A stretch of 35,106 bases of DNA from Actinomycetota bacterium (GCA_005888365.1 VAWZ01000094.1:5871-40976), one strand, 5' to 3'; positions 8,065 through 15,938 are shown, counted from the stretch's first letter. Notes: generated by a model not told the origin, from the sequence alone. A program made the numbers and translations.

Positions 8065-8339
8065 GTCTCGGCTCGTGCAGCCAGCCTGCGTGCGTGCGGG
8101 CCGACCGGCCGAAACGGCCGGGGAACACGCTGCGAGGGGCGCCGTAGCTTCCACTCGTCCCAGCCACACGGTGTCAGCGGGGCGAGCACGCCGACCTCGT
8201 CGCCACCCGAGCCGGGCGGCGCCGGCTCGGCCCGAATCGCCCACCACACCACGAAGCCCAGGTACACGAGCGGGATCTTCAGCACCACGAGAAGGAAGAT
8301 CGCTTCCCAGGCGGAACGCACCCGTTCAGTGTACGCCAT
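8061..8339 (-). CDS. Single-span membrane protein, 92 aa
   Basis: A 92-residue protein starting MAYTERVRSAWEAIFLLVV. One long hydrophobic helix (residues about 13-36, ending GFVVWWAIRAEP) is followed by a Gly/Pro-rich and then basic cytoplasmic or periplasmic tail (CGWDEWKLRRPSQRVPRPF). GTG 8342 is an alternative start one codon upstream. It is the first gene of a three-gene run ending in 2-oxoglutarate dehydrogenase E1 and is coupled to the next gene by a GTGA overlap. It diverges from the glycoside hydrolase gene. No known family; function unknown. Confidence 0.6.
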   Translation of the reverse strand: MAYTERVRSAWEAIFLLVVLKIPLVYLGFVVWWAIRAEPAPPGSGGDEVGVLAPLTPCGWDEWKLRRPSQRVPRPFRPVGPHARRLAARAET

Positions 8340-8471
8340 CACCTCCGTGGAACCTCTGGCGGCGAGGAGACGGGTCCTTTACACGGTCCACATACTCGAG
8401 TCGCTAGGGTGCCCGGAGCTTTTGACGCCGCAGGTCCCTGACCCAGCACCGTTCGTCACGTCAGAGTCTTC

Positions 8472-9914
8472 GTGAGACGCATCGCCCGCCTCGTCATACC
8501 CCTGTTCGCGCTCGCCGCGCTCTCTTCATTCGCGGCGCTCGCGGCTGTCGCCGCCCCCACCGCGAAGGGAGCCGATCGCATGTGGGTCGGCTTCCACGAC
8601 GATCCCAGCTTCCGCTGGGTGGACGACCGCGAGAGCAGAATCCAGCTCTCGGCGCAGCAGGGCGCGACGATCATGCGACTGCTCGTGCAGTGGAACGTCG
8701 TGGCCGCGCGACGCCCGACGAACGCGAGCGATCCGTTCGATCCCGAGTACAACCTCTCGGACGTGGACGAGGCCGTGCAGACCGCACAGAAGAACGACGA
8801 GGAGGTCATGCTCACGATCTCGGGGACGCCGTCGTGGGCAAACGGCGGCAAGAAGCCGAACGTCATGCCGAGGCGCCTTTCCGACTTCACGACCTTCGCC
8901 AAGGCGATCGCAGCGCGCTACTCGGGCCGGTTCGAGGGCTACCCCTACGTCCGCTTCTGGTCGATCTGGAACGAGCCGAACCTCAACCTGTTCCTGACTC
9001 CGCAGTTCAACACCGCCGGCAAGTCCGTCGCCCCCGCCAACTACGCGAAGCTCTACGCGGCCGCCTACGCCGGCATCAGGGCCGGGAATCCGCTCGCGAA
9101 GATCGCGATCGGTGAGACCTCGCCGCGTGGCCACGATCACCCGGGAGGCCCCGTCATCTCCCATTCGCCGGGCAAGTTCGCGGAGCTCGTCGCGAAGGCG
9201 AACCCGAGGCTCAAGTTCGACGCCTGGGCGCACCACCCGTACCCCTCGAACCCGAACAGCAAGCCGACGCAGCTCGTCAAGTGGCCGAACGTGTCGCTCA
9301 AGTCCCTGCCGCGGTTCGAGCAGAGCCTCAACACTTGGTTCCACCGGAGGTCGACCCCGATCTGGATCACCGAGTACGCTCACCAGACTCGGCCGCCCGA
9401 GGCGCTCGGGGTCCCGTGGACGACCCAGTCGAAGTACATCTCGCAGGCGATGGCGCTCGCGAAGGGCTACCCGTTCGTGCAGATGTTCATCTGGTTCGTG
9501 TACCAGGACGACCCGGGACAGCCGTGGGAGTCGGGCCTGTACACGCAAGGCGGCGTCCCGAAGGCGACCTCGCCGTCTCACTTCGCGGCCGCTGCCAAGC
9601 CCCTCGACGCCCGGAACGGGGCCTACAGCTTCAAGGCCGGGACGCTCACGCCGCTCGTCAATCTGTACGCACGTCGCTACTGCGCGAACGACCCGACGGC
9701 GACCCCCATCGGCATGACCTGGCGAATCTACAGCGGCACGAAGCTGATCGCGGTCGGGCAGCAGAGCTCGTCGCTCAAGCGGGACTGCACGCTCGACGCA
9801 CGCCTCCGCTTCAAGAACCCGATCGCCAAGGGCAAGAGTTATACCGCGGCGTTCGCGCTGAACGACAAGAACGGGATCGACCTCGCACGCAAGCTGACGA
9901 TCCGCGGCACGTAG
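8472..9914 (+). CDS. Secreted TIM-barrel glycoside hydrolase
   Basis: A 480-residue exported enzyme. It starts at GTG 8472 with a signal peptide (residues 1-27, RRIARLVIPLFALAALSS then AVAAP). The catalytic domain is a (beta/alpha)8-type clan A hydrolase. The acid/base Glu lies in FWSIWNEPNLN (about residue 168) and the likely nucleophile Glu in PIWITEYAHQTRP (about residue 299), with strand blocks such as MRLLVQWNVV and FDAWAHHPYP. From about residue 375 there is a beta-rich C-terminal domain. The exact GH family (GH5-, GH39- or GH42-like) cannot be decided by eye. It probably acts on extracellular polysaccharide. It is monocistronic; the 130-nt upstream gap is shared with a divergent operon. 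Confidence 0.8.
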   Translation: MRRIARLVIPLFALAALSSFAALAAVAAPTAKGADRMWVGFHDDPSFRWVDDRESRIQLSAQQGATIMRLLVQWNVVAARRPTNASDPFDPEYNLSDVDEAVQTAQKNDEEVMLTISGTPSWANGGKKPNVMPRRLSDFTTFAKAIAARYSGRFEGYPYVRFWSIWNEPNLNLFLTPQFNTAGKSVAPANYAKLYAAAYAGIRAGNPLAKIAIGETSPRGHDHPGGPVISHSPGKFAELVAKANPRLKFDAWAHHPYPSNPNSKPTQLVKWPNVSLKSLPRFEQSLNTWFHRRSTPIWITEYAHQTRPPEALGVPWTTQSKYISQAMALAKGYPFVQMFIWFVYQDDPGQPWESGLYTQGGVPKATSPSHFAAAAKPLDARNGAYSFKAGTLTPLVNLYARRYCANDPTATPIGMTWRIYSGTKLIAVGQQSSSLKRDCTLDARLRFKNPIAKGKSYTAAFALNDKNGIDLARKLTIRGT

Positions 9915-9918
9915 CGCT

Positions 9919-10563
9919 TTAGCCCTCCCAGAGAAAGATCTGCATCCCCTCCCACCACTGGGGAGCGCCGCGATCCTTCCCGTCGAGCTTCACGATTCTC
10001 CGCACACGAGGCTGCGCGGCGAGGTAGTCGTCCATGGCCCGATCGACGTCCTCCCAGTCGGTGTCGTCGACGATCACGAGCGCGCGCGGCACGAGGAGAG
10101 GCTCGGCGATCCGCAGACCCTCGACCTGTGCCTCGTAGGCATGCGAGGCGTCGTAGTACCAGACGCCGATGGGTGTCCCGTCGAGCGCGCCCGCGGGAAC
10201 GAGCTCGAAGACGTCACCGACGAGGAACTCCGGCTTGCGCAACCCGAAGCTCGCGAGATTGCCTTCGACCTGCTCGAGGCTACCGCCCCGCAAGCGGAAG
10301 TCGTCGATCCCGATGAAGCGGTGCTCCTCGTTCCCGAGCATCGCCCCGATCAGGCTCGCACCGTGTAGGACACCGATCTCGACGTAGGCCTCCTCGGGAC
10401 CGAGGCACGAGGCGGCGAGGTTGAGCAACGCAAGCACGTTCTCGGCCGCCAGGTTCTCGACCTGGGCCAGGACCGGCTCGAAGCGGCGGTCGAGCGGATG
10501 CTCCGAGCGCGGGTAGTCCTCGAACAGCCCCGGCAGCTCGCGGAGGAAGCGGTCGGCGTCCAC
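9919..10563 (-). CDS. Class I SAM-dependent methyltransferase (Methyltransf_24 type)
   Basis: A 214-residue protein with a Rossmann methyltransferase fold. The SAM-binding loop is AYVEIGVLHGASLIGAML (about residues 59-76), the next strand ends in an acidic residue (HRFIGIDDF), and a later DASHAYEAQVEGL block matches the Methyltransf_24 / CmcI-like group. VIVDDTDWEDVD follows. The small-molecule substrate is unknown. The start is GTG 10563, 4 nt after the stop of homogentisate dioxygenase on the same strand, so the two are probably co-transcribed. That may point to an aromatic substrate, but this is a guess. Confidence 0.75.
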   Translation of the reverse strand: MDADRFLRELPGLFEDYPRSEHPLDRRFEPVLAQVENLAAENVLALLNLAASCLGPEEAYVEIGVLHGASLIGAMLGNEEHRFIGIDDFRLRGGSLEQVEGNLASFGLRKPEFLVGDVFELVPAGALDGTPIGVWYYDASHAYEAQVEGLRIAEPLLVPRALVIVDDTDWEDVDRAMDDYLAAQPRVRRIVKLDGKDRGAPQWWEGMQIFLWEG

Positions 10564-10567
10564 CTGG

Positions 10568-11761
10568 CTAAAGATGACTCGTCACGCCGGCGAGGTCCGG
10601 ATCTTCGGACGGCGGCTCGTACCACGAGAGGGCGTAGTGGCCGTCGTCCGTGTCTCGCGCGAGCGCCGACAGCTTGAGCGGACGGAAGGTGTCGCACATG
10701 ACGGCAAGCTCCGTCGTCTCCCGTACTCCGAGGGCCTTCTCCGCTAGCCCGGGCGCCGGGCCGTGCGGCAGCCCAGAAGGATGGAGCGTGATCGAGCCGA
10801 CCGAGATCCCCTTGCGCGACCCGAAGTTTCCGGACACGTAGTAGATCATCTCCTCCGACTGCAGGTTCGAGTGGTGGTACGGGATCGGCACCGCCTCCGG
10901 GTCGAAGTCGAGGTGGCGCGGGCAGAACGAGCAGATGACGAAGTTCGGGCCCTGGAAGGTCTGGTGCGAGGGCGGGGGCTGGTGAATGCGGCCCGTGATG
11001 GGCTCGAAGTCGTGTATCGAGAACGTCCACGGGTAGAGGAAGCCGTCCCAGCCGACGACGTCGAACGGGTGGTAGTCGAGGACGTAGTCCTGAACTCCGC
11101 CGCGGACGCGCACCTTCACGACGAACTCGCCGGACTCCCGGCGCGTCGCGAGCTCGGTCGGCGGGTGGATGTCGCGGTGGTAGTAGGGAGCGCCCTCGAG
11201 GATCTGGCCGTACTGGTTCCGGTACCTGCGCGGGATCTCGATGAGCCCGGGCGTCTCGAAGACCAGGTGGCGCTGCGGGCCCTGCGGGACGAACCGATAC
11301 GTCGTCCCGCGCGGGACGACGACGTAGTCCCCGTCCTTGTACGGGACGTCGCCGAAAATCGTCTCGAGAGTTCCCGAGCCCTCGTGGACGAAGATCACCT
11401 CGTCGCCCTCGCCGTTCCGGAAGAAGTAGTCCATGCTCGACTCCGGGCGGCAGAGCGAGATCTCGACGTCCGAGTTCCACATCAGCGTGCGGCGCCCGCT
11501 GATCTCGTCGCCCTCAGGCTCGACGTCGTACGTGTTCATGCGTCGATGAGCGTGCGTCTCGGGCACCCATTCCTCGCGCTCGATCGGCGTGAACGCGCCG
11601 AGCTCTTTCACACGGCACGGTGACTGCAGGTGGTAGAGGATCGACTCGTTTCCGGTGAAGCCCTCGAGCCCCATCACCTCCTCGGTGAGGAGCCGGCCGT
11701 TCTCGCGGAAGACGATGTGACGCTTGCGCGGAACCTCTCCGCGACGCTGATAGAAGGGCAT
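10568..11761 (-). CDS. hmgA: Homogentisate 1,2-dioxygenase
   Basis: A 397-residue cupin dioxygenase of tyrosine and phenylalanine breakdown, opening the homogentisate ring to maleylacetoacetate with Fe(II) and O2. It starts MPFYQRRGEVPRKRH. The N-terminal cupin has VIFVHEGSGTLETIFG and GDYVVVPRGTTYRF. The C-terminal cupin carries the iron ligands expected for the family: His and Glu in HHSNLQSEEM (six residues apart) and the second His in LPHGPAPG. The length fits the shorter actinobacterial form. A Shine-Dalgarno-like AAAGGG precedes ATG 11761. No maleylacetoacetate isomerase, fumarylacetoacetase or 4-HPP dioxygenase gene is in the window, so the pathway is split in this genome. Confidence 0.92.
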   Translation of the reverse strand: MPFYQRRGEVPRKRHIVFRENGRLLTEEVMGLEGFTGNESILYHLQSPCRVKELGAFTPIEREEWVPETHAHRRMNTYDVEPEGDEISGRRTLMWNSDVEISLCRPESSMDYFFRNGEGDEVIFVHEGSGTLETIFGDVPYKDGDYVVVPRGTTYRFVPQGPQRHLVFETPGLIEIPRRYRNQYGQILEGAPYYHRDIHPPTELATRRESGEFVVKVRVRGGVQDYVLDYHPFDVVGWDGFLYPWTFSIHDFEPITGRIHQPPPSHQTFQGPNFVICSFCPRHLDFDPEAVPIPYHHSNLQSEEMIYYVSGNFGSRKGISVGSITLHPSGLPHGPAPGLAEKALGVRETTELAVMCDTFRPLKLSALARDTDDGHYALSWYEPPSEDPDLAGVTSHL

Positions 11762-11835
11762 TGGCGTCCCTTTCGCTTCGGTTGCACCAGTTCTAGCGCA
11801 GACCGAGCGTACGGAACTCGGGCAGCCCCGTGCTT

Positions 11836-11862
11836 GGGGGGCGACGCCGAGCGCCGCCCCCC
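11836..11862 (-). terminator. GC-rich hairpin downstream of the VOC gene (terminator-like)
   Basis: GGGGGGCG (11836-11843) pairs with CGCCCCCC (11855-11862). An inner 3-bp stem with a CGA loop extends it after one mismatch. It lies 14 nt past the stop of the VOC gene and upstream of hmgA. There is no U-run, so it may be a Rho-assisted or transcript-stabilising hairpin rather than a classical terminator. Confidence 0.4.
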
Positions 11863-11875
11863 CGATTCGATTCGC

Positions 11876-12247
11876 TTACTGCCCTGGAGCGGGCGCCGAG
11901 GTGTCGTTCTGCCAGAGACCGAAGTGGTTCCCCTCGGTGTCCTTGGCCATGGCGAACCAGCCCATGCCCGGAACCGGCTGGGCCTCTCCCGCCTCGCCCC
12001 CGAGCTCGTTCACGCGCGCCGCGCCCGCGTTGATGTCGTCGACGTCGAAATAGACCCGCAGGCCGCGGTTGTCCCCGTCGGCCGGGAACACGGCCCCCCC
12101 GGTCTCGTTCGGGACGATCTGGGCCATGTGGTACTCGATCGGCCCTTCGATGTCCTGGAACTGCCAGCCGTAGAGCGAGCCCCAGAACTGACGCGCGCGC
12201 GCCGTGTCGCCGGCCGGGAACTCGATGTGCACGGGCTTTCCTGCCAT
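11876..12247 (-). CDS. VOC-family (glyoxalase-like) protein
   Basis: A 123-residue vicinal-oxygen-chelate protein. It has two paired beta-alpha-beta-beta-beta modules: KPVHIEFPAGDTARARQFW to HMAQIVPNETGG, and LRVYFDVDDINAGAARVNE to GNHFGLWQND. Single-domain VOC proteins of this kind usually form dimers; enzyme activity, if any, is not predictable. ATG 12247 is chosen because AAAGGAGGAG lies just upstream, an excellent Shine-Dalgarno site. A longer frame upstream has no such support. It is divergent from the DUF4239 gene. Confidence 0.85.
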   Translation of the reverse strand: MAGKPVHIEFPAGDTARARQFWGSLYGWQFQDIEGPIEYHMAQIVPNETGGAVFPADGDNRGLRVYFDVDDINAGAARVNELGGEAGEAQPVPGMGWFAMAKDTEGNHFGLWQNDTSAPAPGQ

Positions 12248-12390
12248 CGCTCCTCCTTTGCAGCGGACTGGGCGAAGCCACGTGGCTTCGCCCTCTTCAT
12301 TCAACACGACGAACACCGCCAGCCGATCTCGACACTTCCAGATCGCGACCTTCTGGAAACGACGCTGCGTCTCCGCGAGCATGGCGCTCG

Positions 12391-13165
12391 ATGGTCGACT
12401 GGTCGCACGAGTTGGCGGTCGTCTGGCTCGCCGTCCTCGTGTTTGCTGCGACGGCACTCGTCACCGCCGCGATCTATGCAGCCGTCACGGCCCTCGCAGT
12501 CGACGAAGGTCGGCAAGATGCCTTCAAGAGGGTCTCACCCGGGATGCTGCCGCCCTTGGGGCTCGTCTTCGGCCTCGTGGTGGGCTTCCTCGCCGCGCAG
12601 GTCTGGAGCGATGCCGACCGGGCTCAACAGGCCGTGCACCGGGAGGCGAGCTCGCTCCGCGCGGTCGACCTTCTGGCCGACCGGTTCCCCGGCGCGCCCG
12701 AGAGACGGATGCACGCGCTCGTGCGACGGCATATCGAGGACGCTGTCCACATTGAATGGCCCGAGATGGCCAGGCAGCGCGCGACCCTGACCGTGATCCC
12801 ACGCCCGCTTGGCTCGGGGCTCCAGCTCGCCTTGTCCTTGCAGCCGACGAACGACGGTCAGACGCTCGCGCAGCGGGAGATGGTCGCGCCGCTCGAGAAC
12901 GCCTCGACGCGCGCCGGCAGCGGATCATCGTCAGCGAGTCCCGCGTGAACGGGTCAAGTGGAGCGCGGTGGTCCTGCTCGCGGCGCTGACTCTGCTCGCC
13001 ATCGTCTTCGTCCACAGCGGCAACCGCGTGACCGCCGCGCTCGCCATGGGGGTCTTCGCAGCCGCCGTCGCCGTGGCGATCGTGATGATCGCGGCGCAGG
13101 ATCGCCCGTTCGCAGGGCAGCTCGGAGTAAAACCCACTCTGCTCGAGCAGGTCGCTCCGCGCTGA
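12391..13165 (+). pseudogene. DUF4239-family membrane protein with two frameshifts
   Basis: An integral membrane protein of the DUF4239 (bestrophin-like) group. Two N-terminal helices (WLAVLVFAATALVTAAIYAA, PPLGLVFGLVVGFLAAQVW) are followed by a soluble helical region (REASSLRAVDLLADRFPG, RRHIEDAVHIEWPEMARQR) and two C-terminal helices (VVLLAALTLLAIVFVH, ALAMGVFAAAVAVAIVMIA). The frame breaks twice within 50 bp. Near 12903 the reading must shift to give ERLDARRQRIIVSESRVN-like sequence (LENA then LDARRQ). Near 12950 it must shift again to reach VKWSAVVLLAAL. Adding one base at each point restores 258 codons in a normal family layout. It is either a true pseudogene or a site of sequencing errors. 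It converges with the Lrp gene. Confidence 0.75.
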
Positions 13166-13167
13166 CG

Positions 13168-13665
13168 CTAGGGGGCGAGCTCGTCGAGACGCGGCGCTCG
13201 TCGCGGGACGGGTGCCGAGTGGATGATCGACGTGGTCGTCAGGCCGTGCGGCGTGAAGTAGTCGAGGACCTCCTCCAGCTCGTCGATCGAGCGGAGGTGC
13301 AGCTTCATCAGATAGCAGTCCTCGCCGGTGATCCGGTAGCACTCGGTAACCGCCGGAGTTTCCTTGGCGATCTCGGGGATCCTCTGGAGCTGGCCCGGCG
13401 CCGGTCGGACACGAACGACTGCGGAGATCGCGTAGCCAAGCGCTCGCGGGTCGATCTCCGCGTGGTAGCCGGTGATCACGCCGGCACGCTCGAGCCGACT
13501 CACACGCTCCGCGACCGCGGGAGCCGACATCCCGATCCGCCTTCCGAGCTCGGCGATGCCGAGACGACCATCCGCCTGCAGTTCCTTTAGTAGACGAAGG
13601 TTGGTCGGGTCGAGTGTGTTGCCTTCGTAGGTCGTAGCATCTCTTGTCCTGGCTTTGTTAGGCAT
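13168..13665 (-). CDS. Lrp/AsnC-family transcriptional regulator
   Basis: A 165-residue feast/famine regulator. The N-terminal winged HTH runs over LDPTNLRLLKELQADGRLG and IAELGRRIGMSAPAVAERVS (about residues 19-65). The C-terminal RAM/AsnC ligand-binding domain includes YAISAVVRVRPAPGQ, VTECYRITGEDCYLMKLHL and LEEVLDYFTPHG. Such proteins bind amino acids and control their metabolism or export. ATG 13665 (MPNKARTRD) is chosen since it has a GGAG just upstream; longer frames run antisense into the transporter. It is divergent from an EamA exporter, the classic Lrp/exporter layout, so it probably controls that gene. Confidence 0.88.
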   Translation of the reverse strand: MPNKARTRDATTYEGNTLDPTNLRLLKELQADGRLGIAELGRRIGMSAPAVAERVSRLERAGVITGYHAEIDPRALGYAISAVVRVRPAPGQLQRIPEIAKETPAVTECYRITGEDCYLMKLHLRSIDELEEVLDYFTPHGLTTTSIIHSAPVPRRAPRLDELAP

Positions 13666-13728
13666 CTCGCTCCAAAGTCCGTCGATTGGCCATTCCATAC
13701 TCGCACAGACGCGAGGATCCTGTGTGGG

Positions 13729-14640
13729 GTGGCCGGATCCTCCCTCGCACAGGCCGAAGAGAGACGCGTCGAGCTTGGAGCGTCTGCTCGTCGTACGGCC
13801 CAATCTGCGCCGCCCCAGGTGTTCTTCGTCGGGAGCGCGATCTTCCACTACCTCGGTCCCGCGTTCGCCGTCCTGCTCTTCGCGCGAGTTGGACCGCTCG
13901 GCGTCGCGTGGCTTCGAATCGCAAGCGCCGCGGCGATCCTCGGCGCCTGGCGACGCCCCTGGCGCCGTGCCGGGTCGTCAGGACGGAGCTCGCGGCGGCT
14001 CGTAGTCGTGTTCGGTTCGGTCCTCGCGCTCATGAACGCGTTCTTCTACCTCGCGATCGACCGGCTTCCGCTCGCGACCGTGGCGGCAGTCGAGTTCCTC
14101 CCGGTGATCGCGCTCGCTGCGATCGGCGTCCGGAATGCGCGGAACCTGGTCGCGCTCGCACTTGCGGTGGCCGGCGTCTACCTGCTGATCGACGTGCGCT
14201 TCGAGAGCGAGCCCCTCGGAGTCGCCTTCGCGTTCGCGAACGCGGGGCTCTTCGCCGCGTACATCGTCCTTGCTCATCGAGTCTCGCGGAGTCCCGGGCT
14301 CGGAGGCATTGACGGGCTGGCCGCGGCGATGCTGGTCGCGGCGGTCGTGGTCACCCCGATCGGCGGCTGGAGCGCGGCTACGGCGCTCCTCGACCCGGTC
14401 GCGATCGCCGCGGGAATCGGCGTCGGTGTCTCCTCCTCGGTGATCCCTTACGTCCTCGACCAGCTCGCGATGGCCCGGCTCGCCCGCGCGACGTACGCGC
14501 TCATGGTCTCGCTCCTCCCGGCCACGGCGACGGTCGTCGGAGTCCTCGTGCTGGCTCAGGTGCCGTCGTGGCTCGAGGTCGCCGGTGTGGGCCTCGTCGT
14601 GGCGGGAGTCGCGGTGCACGCAGAACCGGCCGTCGCGTGA
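13729..14640 (+). CDS. EamA/DMT-superfamily transporter (RhtA-like)
   Basis: A 303-residue ten-helix drug/metabolite transporter of the EamA type. Typical repeats are visible: FFVGSAIFHYLGPAFAVLLF with GPLGVAWLRIASAAAIL; then ALMNAFFYLAIDRLPLATVA, AVEFLPVIALAAIGV and GVAFAFANAGLFAAYIVLA; and a final VGVLVLAQVPSWLEVAGVGL. The group exports amino acids such as threonine and homoserine, or nucleosides. The first possible start is GTG 13729; GTG 13819, directly before the first helix, is an alternative. Divergence from an Lrp-family regulator suggests amino-acid-responsive export. Confidence 0.85.
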   Translation: MAGSSLAQAEERRVELGASARRTAQSAPPQVFFVGSAIFHYLGPAFAVLLFARVGPLGVAWLRIASAAAILGAWRRPWRRAGSSGRSSRRLVVVFGSVLALMNAFFYLAIDRLPLATVAAVEFLPVIALAAIGVRNARNLVALALAVAGVYLLIDVRFESEPLGVAFAFANAGLFAAYIVLAHRVSRSPGLGGIDGLAAAMLVAAVVVTPIGGWSAATALLDPVAIAAGIGVGVSSSVIPYVLDQLAMARLARATYALMVSLLPATATVVGVLVLAQVPSWLEVAGVGLVVAGVAVHAEPAVA

Positions 14641-14687
14641 ACCGTCTCGGCCCTCTCCCCGTACAGGTCGGGGAGAGGAGGTCGACT

Positions 14688-15251
14688 ATGAAGCAAGCAC
14701 GACAGACGACGAACTCGAGCAGGCGGGGTCCGCTCGGCCTGATGGTCATCTCGGCGTTGTCGGTAGCTCTGGCAGGCCTCGGGCTCTGGAGTGCCGGGGC
14801 GCTGGCGGGTGCGTCGCAGGAGAGCAGTGCGACCGTCTCCCTTCGCAGCACGAATCTCGGTCGAATACTGGTCAGCGCGAAGGGCCACACCCTCTACCTG
14901 TTCCTGAAGGACCGAAACGCGAAGAGCGCCTGCACAGGGATGTGCGCGCAGTACTGGCCGCCGCTGGTCGCCCGTGCCAAGCCCAGTGCCGGCCCAGGCG
15001 TGAAGGCGGCCTGGCTGGCCACGACGAGACGGGCAGACGGAAAGCTCCAGGTGACGTACAACAGGCACCCGCTGTACACGTACTTGCCCGACAGGCGAGC
15101 GGGGCAGACCAGCGGCGAGGGAAGCTCTGCCTTCGGCGGCAAGTGGTACGTGGTGTCGGCGAGCGGAAGAGCGATCCGAAAGGCAGCGCCTGCCGACACG
15201 ACGCCGACCACGACCACCACCACCCCGTACCCGACCAACCCCTACCCGTAG
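14688..15251 (+). CDS. Secreted COG4315-type YxFxxD repeat protein
   Basis: A 187-residue exported protein. After a basic n-region (MKQARQTTNSSRRG) a hydrophobic signal or anchor follows (LMVISALSVALAGLGLW). There is no lipobox Cys, so it is not an obvious lipoprotein. The mature part has the two Yx(FWY)xxD motifs of COG4315, LYLFLKD and LYTYLPD, and a CTGMC cysteine pair before the second repeat. The C-terminus is a Thr/Pro-rich tail (TPTTTTTTPYPTNPYP), suggesting cell-wall exposure. ATG 14688 has an excellent Shine-Dalgarno (GAGAGGAGG). The role of the family is unknown; electron-transfer or metal roles have been speculated. Confidence 0.85.
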   Translation: MKQARQTTNSSRRGPLGLMVISALSVALAGLGLWSAGALAGASQESSATVSLRSTNLGRILVSAKGHTLYLFLKDRNAKSACTGMCAQYWPPLVARAKPSAGPGVKAAWLATTRRADGKLQVTYNRHPLYTYLPDRRAGQTSGEGSSAFGGKWYVVSASGRAIRKAAPADTTPTTTTTTPYPTNPYP

Positions 15252-15264
15252 CCAATGTGATCCG

Positions 15265-15302
15265 AGAGCTCCGGGGCGCTTACCCGCGGCCCGGAGCTCT
15301 TT
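15265..15302 (+). terminator. Rho-independent-like terminator after the YxFxxD protein
   Basis: AGAGCTCCGGG (15265-15275) and CCCGGAGCTCT (15290-15300) form a perfect 11-bp stem with a 14-nt loop, followed by a short T-run. It lies 14 nt after the stop codon. The tRNA-Ala gene ends on the other strand 20 nt beyond, so the stem may work in both directions. Confidence 0.75.
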
Positions 15303-15322
15303 CACGTCAGGCTTCGGCGAGG

Positions 15323-15395
15323 TGGAGCCAGCCGGGCTCGAACCGGCGACCTCTGCGATGCCATCGCAGCGCTCTCCCAACTGAGCTATGGCCCC
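15323..15395 (-). tRNA. tRNA-Ala, anticodon GGC
   Basis: A 73-nt cloverleaf on the minus strand. The acceptor GGGGCCA pairs with TGGCTCC, the D arm is GCTC...GAGC, the anticodon stem is CTGCG/CGCAG with loop ATGGCAT (anticodon GGC), and the T arm is GCCGG TTCGAGC CCGGC. The discriminator is A and CCA is not fully encoded. GGC reads the abundant GCC/GCU alanine codons. A TAGACT -10 box sits 12 nt upstream of the mature 5' end. Confidence 0.96.
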
Positions 15396-15407
15396 AGAAG
15401 AGCCGTC

Positions 15408-15435
15408 AGTCTAGCGCCGTCAGTCTGGCGTCGAA
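15408..15435 (-). promoter_or_regulatory. Promoter of tRNA-Ala
   Basis: On the minus strand TTCGAC (15435-15430) and TAGACT (15413-15408) are separated by 16 nt, and TAGACT ends 12 nt before the tRNA 5' end. The spacing fits a short 5' leader trimmed by RNase P. The box lies within two tandem 14-bp near-identical units (15402-15415 and 15416-15429). Confidence 0.55.
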
Positions 15436-15536
15436 GTCGAAATTCTTGGCCCAGTTGATATCGAGCCGCTGGTTGTTCCGGCACGGTTCGAGCCGAAGCT
15501 GCAAGCAAGTTCGGGTGGTTTACGATGCAGACAACG

Positions 15537-15893
15537 TTAGCCCGCGACTGCGGCAGGCTCGAGCTTCGGCACATCGCTCCAGAGATCCTCGAGGCGGTAG
15601 AAACCGCGTGTCTCCGGCGTAAAGAGGTGGAGGACCACGTCGAGGTAGTCGGCGACGATCCACTTCGCCTCGCCGAGCCCGGCGGTCGAGCGCGGCAGGA
15701 GGCGGTGCTCCGTCTTCAGCCGGCCGGCGACATCGTCGTAGATCGCCTTCGTCTGCCGCTCGTTGCGGCCGGTCGCGATGACGAAGAAGTCCGTGAAGTC
15801 GCAGACGCCGCGCATGTCGAGGATCGTGACGTCGATCGCCAGCTTCTCCTGGCAGAGAGCGGCGGTATGGCGTGCTTGCTCGAGCGGGTTCAG
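15537..15893 (-). CDS. rsfS: Ribosome silencing factor RsfS, probable CTG start
   Basis: RsfS binds ribosomal protein L14 and blocks subunit joining under starvation. The core is intact: CDFTDFFVIATGRNERQTKA, GLGEAKWIVADYLDVVLHLF and FYRLEDLWSDV. The only ATG in frame, at 15815, would remove the conserved first helix. The frame upstream of it reads PLEQARHTAALCQEKLAIDV and then TILDMRG, which is typical family sequence and begins LNPLEQ at a CTG codon (15893). AAAGGA lies 11 nt upstream. I therefore extend the gene to CTG, giving 118 residues, a normal length. A single-base error in a normal start codon is the alternative. It follows nadD by 45 nt on the same strand, the usual order. Confidence 0.82.
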   Translation of the reverse strand: MNPLEQARHTAALCQEKLAIDVTILDMRGVCDFTDFFVIATGRNERQTKAIYDDVAGRLKTEHRLLPRSTAGLGEAKWIVADYLDVVLHLFTPETRGFYRLEDLWSDVPKLEPAAVAG

Positions 15894-15938
15894 ATGCCTG
15901 TCGGTCCTTTGTCGGTTCGTCGGAGTGTAGCCCTCAGC

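Noticed and set aside
8065-8247. Longer N-terminus for the 83-aa membrane protein
   Set aside because: Overlaps the upstream membrane gene entirely, Arg/Ala-rich shadow sequence; the GTGA overlap start is better.
11762-11795. TAGAAC upstream of hmgA as another near-leaderless promoter
   Set aside because: It ends 28 nt before the ATG and hmgA has a visible Shine-Dalgarno, so it does not fit that group.
15402-15429. Tandem 14-bp units upstream of tRNA-Ala as an attachment site
   Set aside because: They do not match the tRNA 3' end and no integrase is nearby; they fit the tRNA promoter region.
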